Below, piece after piece: positions 17,538 to 27,046 of a DNA stretch of 64,000 nt. The notes beneath the pieces are model-generated. The model searched no databases and was not told the DNA's origin. It saw only the letters and a program-made list of their open reading frames with translations. Both the position numbers and the translations under genes were made by a program. The first letter of the stretch is position 1, and each line of letters begins with the position of its first letter. The stretch comes from Roseiarcus sp963730555 (GTDB lineage Bacteria > Pseudomonadota > Alphaproteobacteria > Rhizobiales > Beijerinckiaceae), in contig CAVSSS010000010.1 in NCBI GenBank assembly GCA_963730555.1, forward strand, positions 1-64,000, in the 5' to 3' direction.

Positions 17538-18449
17538 ATGGTTGAACGTTTGGATGTCGAATTCAGGTCGGAGGGCCTCACGTGTCGGGCGTGGCTGTAT
17601 AAGGCGGATGCAACCGGGCCTCGGCCGACAGTCGTTCTGGCGGGCGGCTGGTGTTACGTGCGCGAGGTCGTGATGCCGACCTATGCAGCGGCGTTCGCTG
17701 CGGCCGGCTTGAACGCATTGGTCTTCGATTATCGCAACCTTGGCGTCAGCGATGGCGACAACCGTCAGCATCTGGATCCTTGGGCGCAGATCCGCGACTA
17801 CCAGAACGCGATCTCTTTCCTCGAGCGACACGAGGCGGTGGACCCTCACCGCATTGGCGTCTGGGGCATCTCCTATTCGGGTGGGCACGCCCTCGTGCTC
17901 GCAGCGACCGATCCCCGGGTGCGTTCGATCGTCAGTCAGGTACCGGTCGTTGACGGCTTCGAAAACATGCGCCGCGCCCATGGCACGATGGAGTTCCGCC
18001 GTTTATGGGCCATGATTCTCGAAGACCGCAATCTGCGCTACGAGAAGCCCGGCCAGCGACTCTACTTGCCCCACGCTACTGAGCATTCGGCAGCCGAGGT
18101 CTCGGCTTGGCCGTTCCCAGAGACCGTACGCACCTTTCTCGCCATCAAGGCGAGCGAAGCGCCGTTGTACGAGAACCGGAGCACGGTCGAATCTGTCGAT
18201 CTCCTGATGAACTATGACGTCGGACCGTTTGTGAAACGCATTTACAATACGCCGACATTGATGATTGTCGCCGAAGGCGACGACCTCACTCTGTGGGACC
18301 TCGAAATCGGTGCCTACAACGCCATTCCGTGCGTGCGCAAGAAGCTGGAAGTCCTGCCGCATATCACGCACATGACGCTCTATTCCGACAAGTCAAAGGT
18401 TGACGCAGCCGCGAAGATCGCGACCAGGTGGTTTGTCGAAACGCTCTAG
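17538..18449 (+). CDS. alpha/beta hydrolase (dienelactone hydrolase/acyl esterase-like)
   Basis: 303 residues with an oxyanion-region strand (VVLAGGWCYVRE), the LVFDYRNLGVSDG segment and the nucleophile elbow WGISYSGGHAL, where Ser112 is the likely nucleophile. A late Asp (EGDD) and His (LPHITHMTLY) complete a plausible triad. No signal peptide, so it acts in the cytoplasm. GGGAG lies 13 bases before the ATG. Its position between the regulator and the oxidoreductase/transporter genes suggests it cleaves an ester or lactone intermediate, but the substrate is unknown. Confidence 0.85.
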   Translation: MVERLDVEFRSEGLTCRAWLYKADATGPRPTVVLAGGWCYVREVVMPTYAAAFAAAGLNALVFDYRNLGVSDGDNRQHLDPWAQIRDYQNAISFLERHEAVDPHRIGVWGISYSGGHALVLAATDPRVRSIVSQVPVVDGFENMRRAHGTMEFRRLWAMILEDRNLRYEKPGQRLYLPHATEHSAAEVSAWPFPETVRTFLAIKASEAPLYENRSTVESVDLLMNYDVGPFVKRIYNTPTLMIVAEGDDLTLWDLEIGAYNAIPCVRKKLEVLPHITHMTLYSDKSKVDAAAKIATRWFVETL

Positions 18450-18500
18450 CTGACGGCGCAGGCGCTTAGGGCATGACCGGCGCCGCCAGTCGTTGAGCTG

Positions 18501-18523
18501 GATTTGTCCGTTTTGGACAAATC
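18501..18523. promoter_or_regulatory. perfect palindrome, candidate operator
   Basis: GATTTGTCC and GGACAAATC form a perfect 9-bp inverted repeat around a 5-bp spacer GTTTT. It lies 52 bases after the hydrolase stop and 335 bases before the Gfo/Idh gene that starts the oxidoreductase-transporter run. With no poly-T tract it does not look like a terminator. The right arm recurs at 13026-13037. Confidence 0.6.
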
Positions 18524-18857
18524 AGTGCGATCCCGTGAGCCCAAGTTTGTTAGCTTCGGCGTAACCGCTGAGCCAGCGCAGACGCATAGCGATGCTGACG
18601 CATACCTGTTCGGCGCTTAACGCAGTGGCGATGCCGCAGGGAGGAGCGTCGGACAAAATGCACGTCAGTCTCGTCTTCGACCTCATCGCCGCGTTCGCAA
18701 AAATTGGTCCCCGTTTTCTTCCCCTTTCGTCAATTCGCCGCACGGCTAGTTCGTCGTTTCATCGAACCACCGCGGACGTGCCGATCAGCGCCTCGCGCTT
18801 TGGTGATCGCCCTGGCCGCCGTGCGTCTCTGCTCTCCAGACGCGAAGATACGCCGAG
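18524..18857. other. gene-free leader before the Gfo/Idh-transporter run
   Basis: About 330 bases without a convincing coding frame on either strand. It follows the palindrome and precedes the start of a long rightward run of genes, so it probably holds the promoter and leader of that operon. No sigma-70 hexamers could be assigned with confidence. Confidence 0.4.
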
Positions 18858-19865
18858 ATGACCCGGCCGCTCGGAGTGGCCCTCGTCGGCATGGGCTGGT
18901 GGGGCAAGAAAATGCTCAACGTCCTTGCAGCGGCGCCGTCGGACATCCGCGTTGTGCGCGCGGTCGAGCCGAACCTCGAGACGGCGCGCGCCGTTTGCGC
19001 TGAGAAGGGGGTCGCGCTGACGGCCGATTACGCTGATGCGTTGTCGGATCCTAACGTTGAAGCCGTCGTGCTGGCGACGCCGCATGCGCTGCATGGCGCC
19101 CAGATCGAGGCTGCGGTAGCAGCCGGAAAGCACATCTTCTGCGAAAAGCCGCTGGCCTTAACCAAGGCCGGCGCCGAAAAGGCGGTTCGCCTGTGCCGCG
19201 ATGCTGGCCTGGTTCTCGGAATGGGTCATGAGCGGCGATGGGAGCCCCCAGTCGCAGAACTGCTGGCCAAAGCCGACGCGGGTGATCTTGGCCGCATTCA
19301 CCAGATCGAGGCCAACTTCAGTCATGACAAGTTCCTGACGCTCGACCGGGACAATTGGCGCCTGAAGGCCGACCAGGCCCCGGCCGGCGGCATGACAGCC
19401 ACAGGGATCCATCTGCTTGATCTGTCGGTGCGCCTTCTCGGCCCGGCTCAAAGTGTGTGGTGCGTTTGCGAGCAGCTCTCGTCGGACCTGCCGCAGGGCG
19501 ACACCGTCGCTGCTTATATCAAGTTTCGGGGCGGCGGCACTTCCTACGTGTCGGCCTCGCTTGCGAACCCCTTCGTATCTCGTTTCGCGGTTTTTGGCTC
19601 GAAAGGCTGGATCGACATTCGCGACAAGGCGCATGTCGAGGCGCCCGACGGCTGGGTCGTCACATCCGCAAAGGTTGGCGGCCCGATCACGACAGCACAG
19701 GTACCCGCCGCCGAGCCGGTGAAGGACAATCTCGTATCCTTCGCGCGCGCTGTTCGCGGCGTCGAGCGCTATCGGATCACCGCTGAGCACCTTGTGAACA
19801 ATATCGCGTTGCTTGAGGCGGTCTTCGCATCCGCCCGGAGCGGCAAAATCGAAACCGTGGCCTGA
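18858..19865 (+). CDS. Gfo/Idh/MocA family oxidoreductase
   Basis: 335 residues starting MTRPLGVALVGMGWWGKKML, the N-terminal NAD(P)-binding Rossmann motif. The family's EKPLALTKAGAEK motif (with the conserved Lys) and the GGMTATGIHLLDL segment with its catalytic-region His are present. Enzymes of this family oxidise or reduce sugar, inositol or related polyol carbonyls. The next gene, an alcohol dehydrogenase, begins 28 bases after its stop, so the two are coupled. A polyol, sugar or cyclitol substrate would fit both this gene and the ribose-type transporter downstream. Confidence 0.88.
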   Translation: MTRPLGVALVGMGWWGKKMLNVLAAAPSDIRVVRAVEPNLETARAVCAEKGVALTADYADALSDPNVEAVVLATPHALHGAQIEAAVAAGKHIFCEKPLALTKAGAEKAVRLCRDAGLVLGMGHERRWEPPVAELLAKADAGDLGRIHQIEANFSHDKFLTLDRDNWRLKADQAPAGGMTATGIHLLDLSVRLLGPAQSVWCVCEQLSSDLPQGDTVAAYIKFRGGGTSYVSASLANPFVSRFAVFGSKGWIDIRDKAHVEAPDGWVVTSAKVGGPITTAQVPAAEPVKDNLVSFARAVRGVERYRITAEHLVNNIALLEAVFASARSGKIETVA

Positions 19866-19893
19866 CGAGCCGCGTCGACAAAGGGAGCGAGCG

Positions 19894-20875
19894 ATGAAAG
19901 CCCTGTTTTTCGACGAACCTAAGAAGCCGGTTGTCACGCAGACCCAGTCACCTGCGATCACCGCAAATGAAGTGATGATCCGATCGCGTCGCGTCGGCAT
20001 TTGCCACTCGGACTACGAGCTTCTCGCCGGCCAATACATCATCCCGATTTCCTACCCGGTTATCCCGGGTCATGAATGGGTTGGCGAGGTCGTCGAAGTC
20101 GGCAAGAACGTTTCCAGCTTCAAGGCCGGTGACCGCGTCGTCGGCGAGTGTGTGATCCGGACGCCCGAGCGTATTCATCATTTCGGCTTCTCGATGGACG
20201 GCGCAAACCGGGAGTATTTCCCCGCCCGGCCGGAATGGCTCCACAAGCTACCGGATGCGGTCGATGATGCTAAAGGCGCTCTGATCGAGCCGTTCACCTG
20301 CGGCTTCTATGCAGTCCTGCGCAATGGCGCGCCCAACGCTTCCGAGACGGTCGTGGTCTCGGGCGGAGGGCCCATCGGGCTCGTTGCGGCCGCGGCTGCG
20401 ATCGGCATGGGCGCGCGCGTGATTGTCGTCGACCCGGTGCCGCTGCGTCGCGACATAGCCAAACGGTTGGGCGCCGACGCGACCGTTGACCCATCGGTGG
20501 GCGATTCAGGCGAGGCGGTGCGGGAGTTGACCCACGGTGGGGCCGACCTTGTCGTCGAGGCGTCGGGCCATTCCGCGTCGCTCGCGAGCGTCTTTGACTA
20601 CGCGCGCCCGGAGGGCCGGATTTCGATGGTGGGAATCAACATCGGCCACAAGATCCCGGCCGAACTCGGCAAGATTCAGATGAAGAACCTCACGGTGCGG
20701 GGCTGCATAGGGTCGCCAGGCGTGTGGCCTGCCGCCATTCGATTCCTCGAACGAACCGGAATCGATCTGTCGCCGATCCAGACGCACAGCTTCCCGCTGG
20801 ACGATGCGCTTGAGAGCGCTGGAGCAGGGAAAGAAGCCGGCGGAAGCGGTCAAGGTGACGCTGGAGATCGCGTGA
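19894..20875 (+). pseudogene. zinc-type alcohol dehydrogenase with a C-terminal frameshift
   Basis: Starts MKALFFDEPKKPVVTQTQSP after AAAGGGAGCGAG. Catalytic-zinc motif regions VGICHSDYE and PGHEWVGEVVE and the VSGGGPIGLVAAA nucleotide site are intact. Near 20815 the frame changes: the next frame gives ALEQGKKPAEAVKVTLEIA and stops at 20873-20875, which matches how such dehydrogenases end. As the sequence stands, the protein reads on in the wrong frame to about 21021 with a foreign tail. Because only the last 20 residues are affected, the product might keep some activity. Resembles L-gulonate/galactonate-type polyol dehydrogenases, tentative. Confidence 0.78.
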
Positions 20876-21072
20876 CCAACTCCGTGTCGGGCCCAACCGA
20901 GGGACACGACCATGAGCGCGGCGCCGCCAGGCTTCTGAGTTCGCGACATCGCCCCATGGATGCGCCCGCCCGCCGCACCGCGCTGCGGATGAGACTGCAG
21001 AACGTAAGTAGGGTTGGATGAACGCGAGCAGTGATCCGATGGGCGCCGGAGCGCTCTCGCGACAGGGCTTCC

Positions 21073-22027
21073 ATGTCCCGTTGTCGAGAGAGATTTGTGA
21101 CGGTCGTGATTTCAACGATCGCGCTGATCGGCATCTGTCTCCTGTTTGCGCCGTCCAGTCTGTCATATGGCGCACTGGAGGGAAGCCTGCCGTTTGCGGC
21201 CCTCATTGCGATTGTCGGCCTGGGGCAGCTGCTGGTCGTTCAACAGGGAGGTTTTGACCTTTCGTCTGGCAGGAGGCGTCTCGCTCGCGGTGGTCATCTC
21301 GACACACTATCCGCAAGGAGATGACGCTCTGCTCCTCCCGGCCGTTTTGATCGCGATCGCCTGCGCGATCCTAGCCGGCTTTGCGAACGGGATTCTGGTC
21401 AGCCTCTTCGGCCTCAACGCCATTGTCGCGACTATCGGCGTGAACGCTCTGCTGTATGGCGGCGTCTTCGCTGTTTCCGGCGGCGTGCCCAAAACAACGA
21501 CCAATTTGTTGGCCGCGATCGCTGGCGGCCGCGCATTTGGGCTTCCAAATTCCCTCTATTTCGCGCTGGCCGCGTTGCTGGTGGTTTCATTCATCTTGAA
21601 AAAGTCCGCGGCTGGAAGGCGCTTCGAAGCGATCGGCGCAAACCCATTGGCTGCCCGCGCCGTGGGACTTCGCGTGCAACTTCATCAACTTTTGGCCTAT
21701 GTCTATGCCCAGCTCCTCTATTGCGTTGCTGGCCTGCTTGTGGCCGGCATCACTCGTGAACCCACAGCATTCCAAGGCGACTCCCTGCTTTTGCCTTCGG
21801 TTGCTGTTGTCGTTCTCGGTGGAACGTCGCTGCTCGGTGGTCGTGGTTTTCCGATCTCGACCGTCATTGCTTCGTTCTTCCTGAACCAGTTGAGCCAATT
21901 CGCACTCGCAGTTGGTGTGCCGTATTCGGCTCAAACCATCATCCAGGCTTTGGCCTTGGGTTTTGGTATCGGCGTCTACTCTATCCGGTGGACGGCAAAC
22001 ATGAACAGGCAAACTAAACCAGTGTAA
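21073..22027 (+). pseudogene. ribose-type ABC transporter permease, frameshifted
   Basis: The first frame from ATG 21073 gives TM1 and the LGQLLVVQQGGFDLS motif of RbsC-type permeases. Near 21260-21275 the frame changes and the second frame carries LAGGVSLAVVIST, several membrane helices and the GGTSLLGGRGFPISTV motif before the stop. About 317 residues if joined, the normal size. The next gene, the binding protein, starts 13 bases after the stop. Unless the shift is an assembly error, this permease is inactive and the fused permease downstream must work alone. Confidence 0.8.
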
Positions 22028-22039
22028 GTGGAGGAAAAA

Positions 22040-23107
22040 ATGAAATTCTCGAACAGGCAAAAACTAGCGATCACCGCGGCGGCGACAGCCATCGCCCTTG
22101 GGTGCTCCAATCTGGCTCAGGCCGAAACTCCGTCATGGTGCGGCCCGAAGAAAGCGACAATTGCTTTGCTCGACGGCTATGGCGGCAACAGCTGGCGCCA
22201 GGTGACGACCGCTTCCGGCAAGGAGGAAGCGCTCAAGTGCCCCAGTATCACGAAGTACGAATATGCTGACGGCCAGGGCGACACTCAAAAGTCGATTTCC
22301 GACATCAAGGCCATGGCCGCCAAAGGCATCGACGCCCTGGTTGTCTTCCCTGACGCCGGACAGGCGATGCTGCCCGCGATAACCACCGTCTACAAGTCGG
22401 GCAAAGTCATTGTGCCTTACCGCGTCGAGGCCGGGGGCCAGGCCGGCGTGAACTACACCAAATTCATCGGCACCGATTTCGTGAACGACGGCCAGAACTG
22501 GGGCAACTGGATCAAGAGCGTGCTGCCTCAGGGCGGCAACCTCCTGTTCCTGAGCGGCCCTGCCGGCAACAGCCAGGGTCTCGACGAGCTTAAGGGGCTG
22601 AAGTCCGTGCTTGGACCCGAATACAAGTTCATCAACCCCGAGCCCTTCGATGTGACGAACTGGGATCCTGCGTTGACGCAAAAAGTTCTGACCGCCGAAA
22701 TCGCCAAGAACAACAAGATCGACGTCATCGTTTCTGATTTCGGGCCGTCGCTGGTCGGTGCGCTTCCGCTGTTCAAGCAATCCGGTCGGTCGATCCCGGC
22801 GCTTGCCACATCTGACGGCAATTCACTGGGCTGCTTCTGGACCGACGTCCACAAGGACAACCCGGACTTCAAGCTATTCACCGTCTCAACCGAAAACGAC
22901 AACGTTCGCCTAGCGGTGCAATGGGCGGTCGCAGCTGCGACTGGCGGCACGCCGCCTAAAGAGGAAACGTTCAAGGGCCCTGTCTTCGAAAATTCCGTGA
23001 CTGGCGTGCCTCATCCGGTCCAGTGCCGCAAGGATCTCCCCGGTCAAATCTATTTGTCGGCCGAGCTGTCTCCGGAAGAACAGACTAAAGCGGTCAGCAC
23101 CAAGTAG
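22040..23107 (+). CDS. ribose-type ABC transporter periplasmic binding protein
   Basis: 355 residues with a Sec signal peptide (residues about 1-28, a basic start, hydrophobic core and ...NLAQA cleavage site). The mature part has the Peripla_BP_4 layout: ATIALLDGYGGNSWRQVTT, AAKGIDALVVFPDAG and DVIVSDFGPSLVGAL. GGAGG lies just before the ATG. The extra Cys pairs (WCGPKK, LKCPSI, LGCFW, PVQCRK) suggest disulfides. It captures a small sugar-like solute for the adjacent ATPase-permease; the identity of the ligand is not deducible. Confidence 0.9.
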   Translation: MKFSNRQKLAITAAATAIALGCSNLAQAETPSWCGPKKATIALLDGYGGNSWRQVTTASGKEEALKCPSITKYEYADGQGDTQKSISDIKAMAAKGIDALVVFPDAGQAMLPAITTVYKSGKVIVPYRVEAGGQAGVNYTKFIGTDFVNDGQNWGNWIKSVLPQGGNLLFLSGPAGNSQGLDELKGLKSVLGPEYKFINPEPFDVTNWDPALTQKVLTAEIAKNNKIDVIVSDFGPSLVGALPLFKQSGRSIPALATSDGNSLGCFWTDVHKDNPDFKLFTVSTENDNVRLAVQWAVAAATGGTPPKEETFKGPVFENSVTGVPHPVQCRKDLPGQIYLSAELSPEEQTKAVSTK

Positions 23108-23118
23108 CATCGCACGTG

Positions 23119-23144
23119 CCCCGGAGGCAAAATAGCCTCCGGGG
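23119..23144 (+). terminator. intra-operon hairpin (partial terminator or mRNA stabiliser)
   Basis: CCCCGGAGGC and GCCTCCGGGG form a perfect 10-bp stem with a 6-base loop, starting 11 bases after the binding-protein stop; a CTTTTT tract follows a few bases later. Such hairpins between a binding-protein gene and its transporter genes usually lower downstream expression so the binding protein is made in excess. Confidence 0.8.
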
Positions 23145-23161
23145 AGCGACCTTTTTGGCAA

Positions 23162-25711
23162 GTGCCGGATGTGGGTGTCTTAAGCGGAATACTCACCGTG
23201 AATGTTCGTAGTAACGAACCTCGTCTAGCTGGCGCGCCGGCGCATGGTGACACGACGATCCGGTTGTCCAACATTTCAAAATTCTATTCAGGCGTTCCCG
23301 CGCTGCTCGATGTAAGCGCTGAGTTCTACGAGGGCGAGGTTCACGCGATCCTCGGCGAGAACGGGGCCGGCAAGTCAACCCTCATCAATATCATTTCCGG
23401 CGCCCTACAGCCGGAACTGGGCGTGATCGAATTCGAGGGGAGTCGGGTTTCCTCGATGTCGCCGGAAACCGCCGCGTCGTTGGGCATATCGATTTCGTTT
23501 CAGCACCCGGCTGTGCTCGACGATCTCTCGGTGCTGGAGAATTTCCAGGTCGCTCTTCCTCCGTCGTTGTTTGTCGGAAAGTCCGCACAGACCGTTGCAC
23601 GAAATGCGCTCGACGCAGTCGGCCTGCGCCTCCCGTTGCGAACGCGCGCCGATGCGCTGACGGTCGCCCAAAAGCACTTGCTCGAAATCGCCAAAGCTTT
23701 GGCGATCAAGCCGAAGGTGCTGATCCTCGACGAGCCAACGGCTTCCCTCGATCAAGCGGCGACCGATATGCTTTTTGACCGCATAAGGGAGGTGGTCAGG
23801 ACAGGAACGTCGGTGATCTACATCACCCATCGCCTCGCGGAATTGCGTCAGATCGCCCAACGGGTCACGGTTCTTCGCGACGGTCGGGTTCAAGGCGTGA
23901 GGCTGGTCAACGAGGTAAGCGACGCCGAGCTTCTAAGCATGATCGTCGGGCGAACGCTGGGGTCGACGTTCCCGCAGAAGTCTCAAAATGTCTCGAAGGA
24001 CATCAACTTTGCGGTCCAGTCGTTTAGCGGCAAGAGATTTACGGATGTGAGCTTTGACGTGTCGCGGGGCCAAATCGTGGGCGTCGCCGGTGTGGCGGGC
24101 AACGGCCAATCCGAGTTAATGCGCGCACTGGCGGGCCTCCAACAATCCAAAGGCGCGATTCAACTCGATGGCCGCGCCCTCGATCATGGCGACCTTTTGC
24201 GCGAAGCAGCATTCATGCCTTCGGATCGGCATACCGAAGGTTTGGCCGCAAGCCTGACGGTGCGCGAGAACGCAACATTCGCCGCTCTGGACAGGTTTGC
24301 CGCGTATGGACTGCTCAGCCGAAAGAGAGAAGTTGAACAGGTCGCAACGACGTTCAAGTCGCTGGCGGTCAAGACGGCGAGCCTGGAAGCTCCGATCCTA
24401 TCGCTTTCCGGCGGCAATCAACAAAAGGTCGTAATGGCCCGCGCCTTGCTGTCGGAACCCAAACTTATCGTCGCCGACGAACCGACCCAGGGAGTCGATG
24501 TTGGCGCGCGCGCTGAGATCTATCGTATTTTGCGCGAAGTATCGAGTTCGGGCACGCCAGTCATCGTCAATTCTTCGGACGCGGCGGAGCTTGAAGGGTT
24601 GTGCGACCAAGTCATTGTCATGTCGCGGGGGCGCGTCGTCGCAAAACTGAGCGGCGACGAAGTCTTGGAGGCCAGGATCGTCGCCGCCGCTGTCAAAGCC
24701 GACACCCACGTCGGCGACTCCGGCTTGCAGGACCGCGTCGCTTCGAGGAGCAGCGGATGGCGGCACTTTCTGCAATCGGACAACGCGCCAGCCGTTCCCC
24801 TTGCTCTTGTCACCGGTCTGCTCGGGCTCTACGTTTTCGGCCAAAATCCCAACTTTCTGTCGGCGTTCAATATCTCCAACATCCTCCTGTTGGCGACCGC
24901 GTTAGGCTTCATCGCGCTCGGGCAAACCGTCGCGCTTTTGATGGGTGGAATTGACTTGTCGGTTGGCCCGCTCGCGGGCTTTCTGGTCGTGGTCGCCTCG
25001 TTCTTCGTGAACGATGGCAAGCCTCCATCGGTGATCGCCGCAGGCTTCCTCTTGATGTTCGGCTGCGCGTTCGTCGTCGGCGCGATCAACGGACTTCTCA
25101 TAAGATTTGCGAATTTCACTGCGATTGCCGCGACGCTGGCGATGTATATCGGCATTCAGGGGATGAGCTTCCTGTTGCGTGATGGCCCGGGCGGATACAT
25201 CAACGCCACTGTCGCTGACGTCATCAACAGGCAGTATGGGCCGATACCTCTGGCGTTTCTGGTCTTGGTCGCTTTCGCCGTTGCTGGCGAATACGCGTTG
25301 CGGAGCTCGCGGCTCGGCTGGCAGCTTCGGGCGATAGGCTCCGACGAGGAATCGGCGCGGCGGATCGGCGTTCGGATCGATCGCGCGTTCGTCGCCGGCT
25401 ATATCGCTTCGTCGCTGTTGACGGCGTTTGGCGCCGTCATGCTGTTCGGCCAGATCGGGGTCGGCGATCCCAGGCAAGGCGCGAACTATACGCTATCGAG
25501 CATCACCGCGGTCGTACTTGGCGGAACGAGCCTGCGCGGCGGTCGTGGAACGTTCATAGGCACAGTGCTCGGCGCGCTCCTACTGACGGAAGTACTCAAT
25601 GCCGCCGCCTTTCTTGGTCTGTCTGAAACCTATCAATACGTGTTTCAAGGCGTTCTCGTCCTGATCGCCGCCCTGATTTACTCGACGGTGCGCGGACGCG
25701 GCCCAGCTTGA
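23162..25711 (+). CDS. ribose-type ABC transporter: ATPase (two NBDs) fused to permease
   Basis: 849 residues in one frame. Residues about 30-250 form the first nucleotide-binding domain (Walker A GENGAGKSTL, Walker B VLILDEPTASLD). The second (about 275-500) has the degenerate P-loop usual in RbsA-type proteins (GVAGNGQSELM) and an intact LSGGNQQKVVMARAL signature and VADEPTQGVDVG. From about 540 on there are eight or more membrane helices with the permease motifs GGIDLSVGPLAG and GGTSLRGGRGTFIGTV. RbsA and RbsC are normally separate; here they are fused. The start is a GTG; the exact first codon is uncertain by about 15 residues. Confidence 0.9.
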   Translation: MPDVGVLSGILTVNVRSNEPRLAGAPAHGDTTIRLSNISKFYSGVPALLDVSAEFYEGEVHAILGENGAGKSTLINIISGALQPELGVIEFEGSRVSSMSPETAASLGISISFQHPAVLDDLSVLENFQVALPPSLFVGKSAQTVARNALDAVGLRLPLRTRADALTVAQKHLLEIAKALAIKPKVLILDEPTASLDQAATDMLFDRIREVVRTGTSVIYITHRLAELRQIAQRVTVLRDGRVQGVRLVNEVSDAELLSMIVGRTLGSTFPQKSQNVSKDINFAVQSFSGKRFTDVSFDVSRGQIVGVAGVAGNGQSELMRALAGLQQSKGAIQLDGRALDHGDLLREAAFMPSDRHTEGLAASLTVRENATFAALDRFAAYGLLSRKREVEQVATTFKSLAVKTASLEAPILSLSGGNQQKVVMARALLSEPKLIVADEPTQGVDVGARAEIYRILREVSSSGTPVIVNSSDAAELEGLCDQVIVMSRGRVVAKLSGDEVLEARIVAAAVKADTHVGDSGLQDRVASRSSGWRHFLQSDNAPAVPLALVTGLLGLYVFGQNPNFLSAFNISNILLLATALGFIALGQTVALLMGGIDLSVGPLAGFLVVVASFFVNDGKPPSVIAAGFLLMFGCAFVVGAINGLLIRFANFTAIAATLAMYIGIQGMSFLLRDGPGGYINATVADVINRQYGPIPLAFLVLVAFAVAGEYALRSSRLGWQLRAIGSDEESARRIGVRIDRAFVAGYIASSLLTAFGAVMLFGQIGVGDPRQGANYTLSSITAVVLGGTSLRGGRGTFIGTVLGALLLTEVLNAAAFLGLSETYQYVFQGVLVLIAALIYSTVRGRGPA

Positions 25712-25826
25712 AACGATGTGACGCAGATCGGGAGATCACATGATGAAGCGCGGAGGTCGCAAGCTTAGGACGCCTCGCGCGCCCCGAGGGCGTGGCGTCG
25801 GACTAAAATAAAGTACGGAGGGAAAT

Positions 25827-26882
25827 TTGGCTTCGAGCGTGACTGACAATCCAAAGATTGCCTTCGTTGGAACAGGCGCTCAAGGAGCCTCGATCGGCGC
25901 CGACTTCGTTTTGGCGGGATTCGACGTGACCTTTATCGAGCAGTGGCCCGCCCATGTCGAAGCCATCCGCGAGAAGGGCATTACGGTCAATCTGCCGGCG
26001 CGAACGATCAACGCCAAAGTGCCGGCTCTGCATTTCTGCCAGGTCGCCGAGATAAAGGAAAAATTCGACCTCATCTTTCTCGTCGTCAAGGCCTATGACA
26101 CGAAGTGGGTGACCCAGATGGTGGAGCCTATTCTCGCGCGGGACGGATTTGTCATCGGTCTACAGAATGGCATGACGCATTTGGACATCGCATCCGTGGT
26201 TGGCGCCGAGAGGACGATTGGCGCCGTCATCGAGATCGCTTCCAATATGTTCGTCCCAGGTATCACCAATCGGCAGAACGACCAGGAAGAGTCCTGGTTC
26301 GCGCTCGGGGCGGTGGATCCCGATCAGCAATATCGAATTGAAGATGTCGCCAAGCTTCTTCGATGCTCCGGCCGGGTCGAGGTGACGAGCGACATCAAGT
26401 CGTGCAAGTGGATGAAACTAGTTGTCAACGCCGCCGAACTGATTCCGTCAGCCATTCTCAACTTGCCGCTCGGCGACGCGGCGCGCTTCCCCGGCTTTCT
26501 CGAAGTGATGCGACAGGCGGGTTACGAGGCGATGCAGGCTGCGATGCTGGATGGGGCCTCGATCATTCCGATCATCGGGTTGCCGCCTATTACGACGAAC
26601 GATCCCGAGCGCTACGTCGACCGGATTTTCGACGAGGTGCTGCAGACGTTTTCCAGGCCCGATACGCTGACGTGTTCTTTGCAGGATTGGCGCAAGGGGC
26701 GCCGCGCGGAAATCGACGAAGTCAACGGATACGCCGTCGACATTCTGCGAAAGCATGGCCACGAAGCCCGGATCAATCAGCGCGTCATCGAAATGGCGTT
26801 CGATATCGAAAAGGGGACATTAGAAGCCGATCCGAAAAACGCGCCGGCGCTCATGGAATGCCTCGCTGCGGCGCGTTCATAG
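25827..26882 (+). CDS. ketopantoate reductase-like (ApbA/PanE family) dehydrogenase
   Basis: 351 residues. The N-terminus has the nucleotide-binding motif IAFVGTGAQGASIGADFVLAG, and the family's K..WMK segment appears as KSCKWMKLVVNAAEL. TTG at 25827 is taken as start because GGAGG precedes it at 25817. A second PanE-like gene in this window (44202-45140) resembles housekeeping ketopantoate reductase more closely; this copy is embedded in the catabolic cluster and probably reduces or oxidises a different 2-oxo/hydroxy acid. A GACGCC/GGCGTC hairpin at 25769-25799 lies upstream. Confidence 0.82.
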   Translation: MASSVTDNPKIAFVGTGAQGASIGADFVLAGFDVTFIEQWPAHVEAIREKGITVNLPARTINAKVPALHFCQVAEIKEKFDLIFLVVKAYDTKWVTQMVEPILARDGFVIGLQNGMTHLDIASVVGAERTIGAVIEIASNMFVPGITNRQNDQEESWFALGAVDPDQQYRIEDVAKLLRCSGRVEVTSDIKSCKWMKLVVNAAELIPSAILNLPLGDAARFPGFLEVMRQAGYEAMQAAMLDGASIIPIIGLPPITTNDPERYVDRIFDEVLQTFSRPDTLTCSLQDWRKGRRAEIDEVNGYAVDILRKHGHEARINQRVIEMAFDIEKGTLEADPKNAPALMECLAAARS

Positions 26883-27046
26883 GTGCGGCGCCGCCTTCCG
26901 CGCCGCTACGTTCCCGGGATGTCACAAGTGCGCCAGTGTAGCGTTTAGGGTGTCCTCGTCGTCATCGCGGCCCTCATCGATTTGCCGGTCCGCCGGCGCG
27001 CTGCGGCGTGAGCGTTTCACAGCAACCAGCTTTGCAGGATAGCGTC

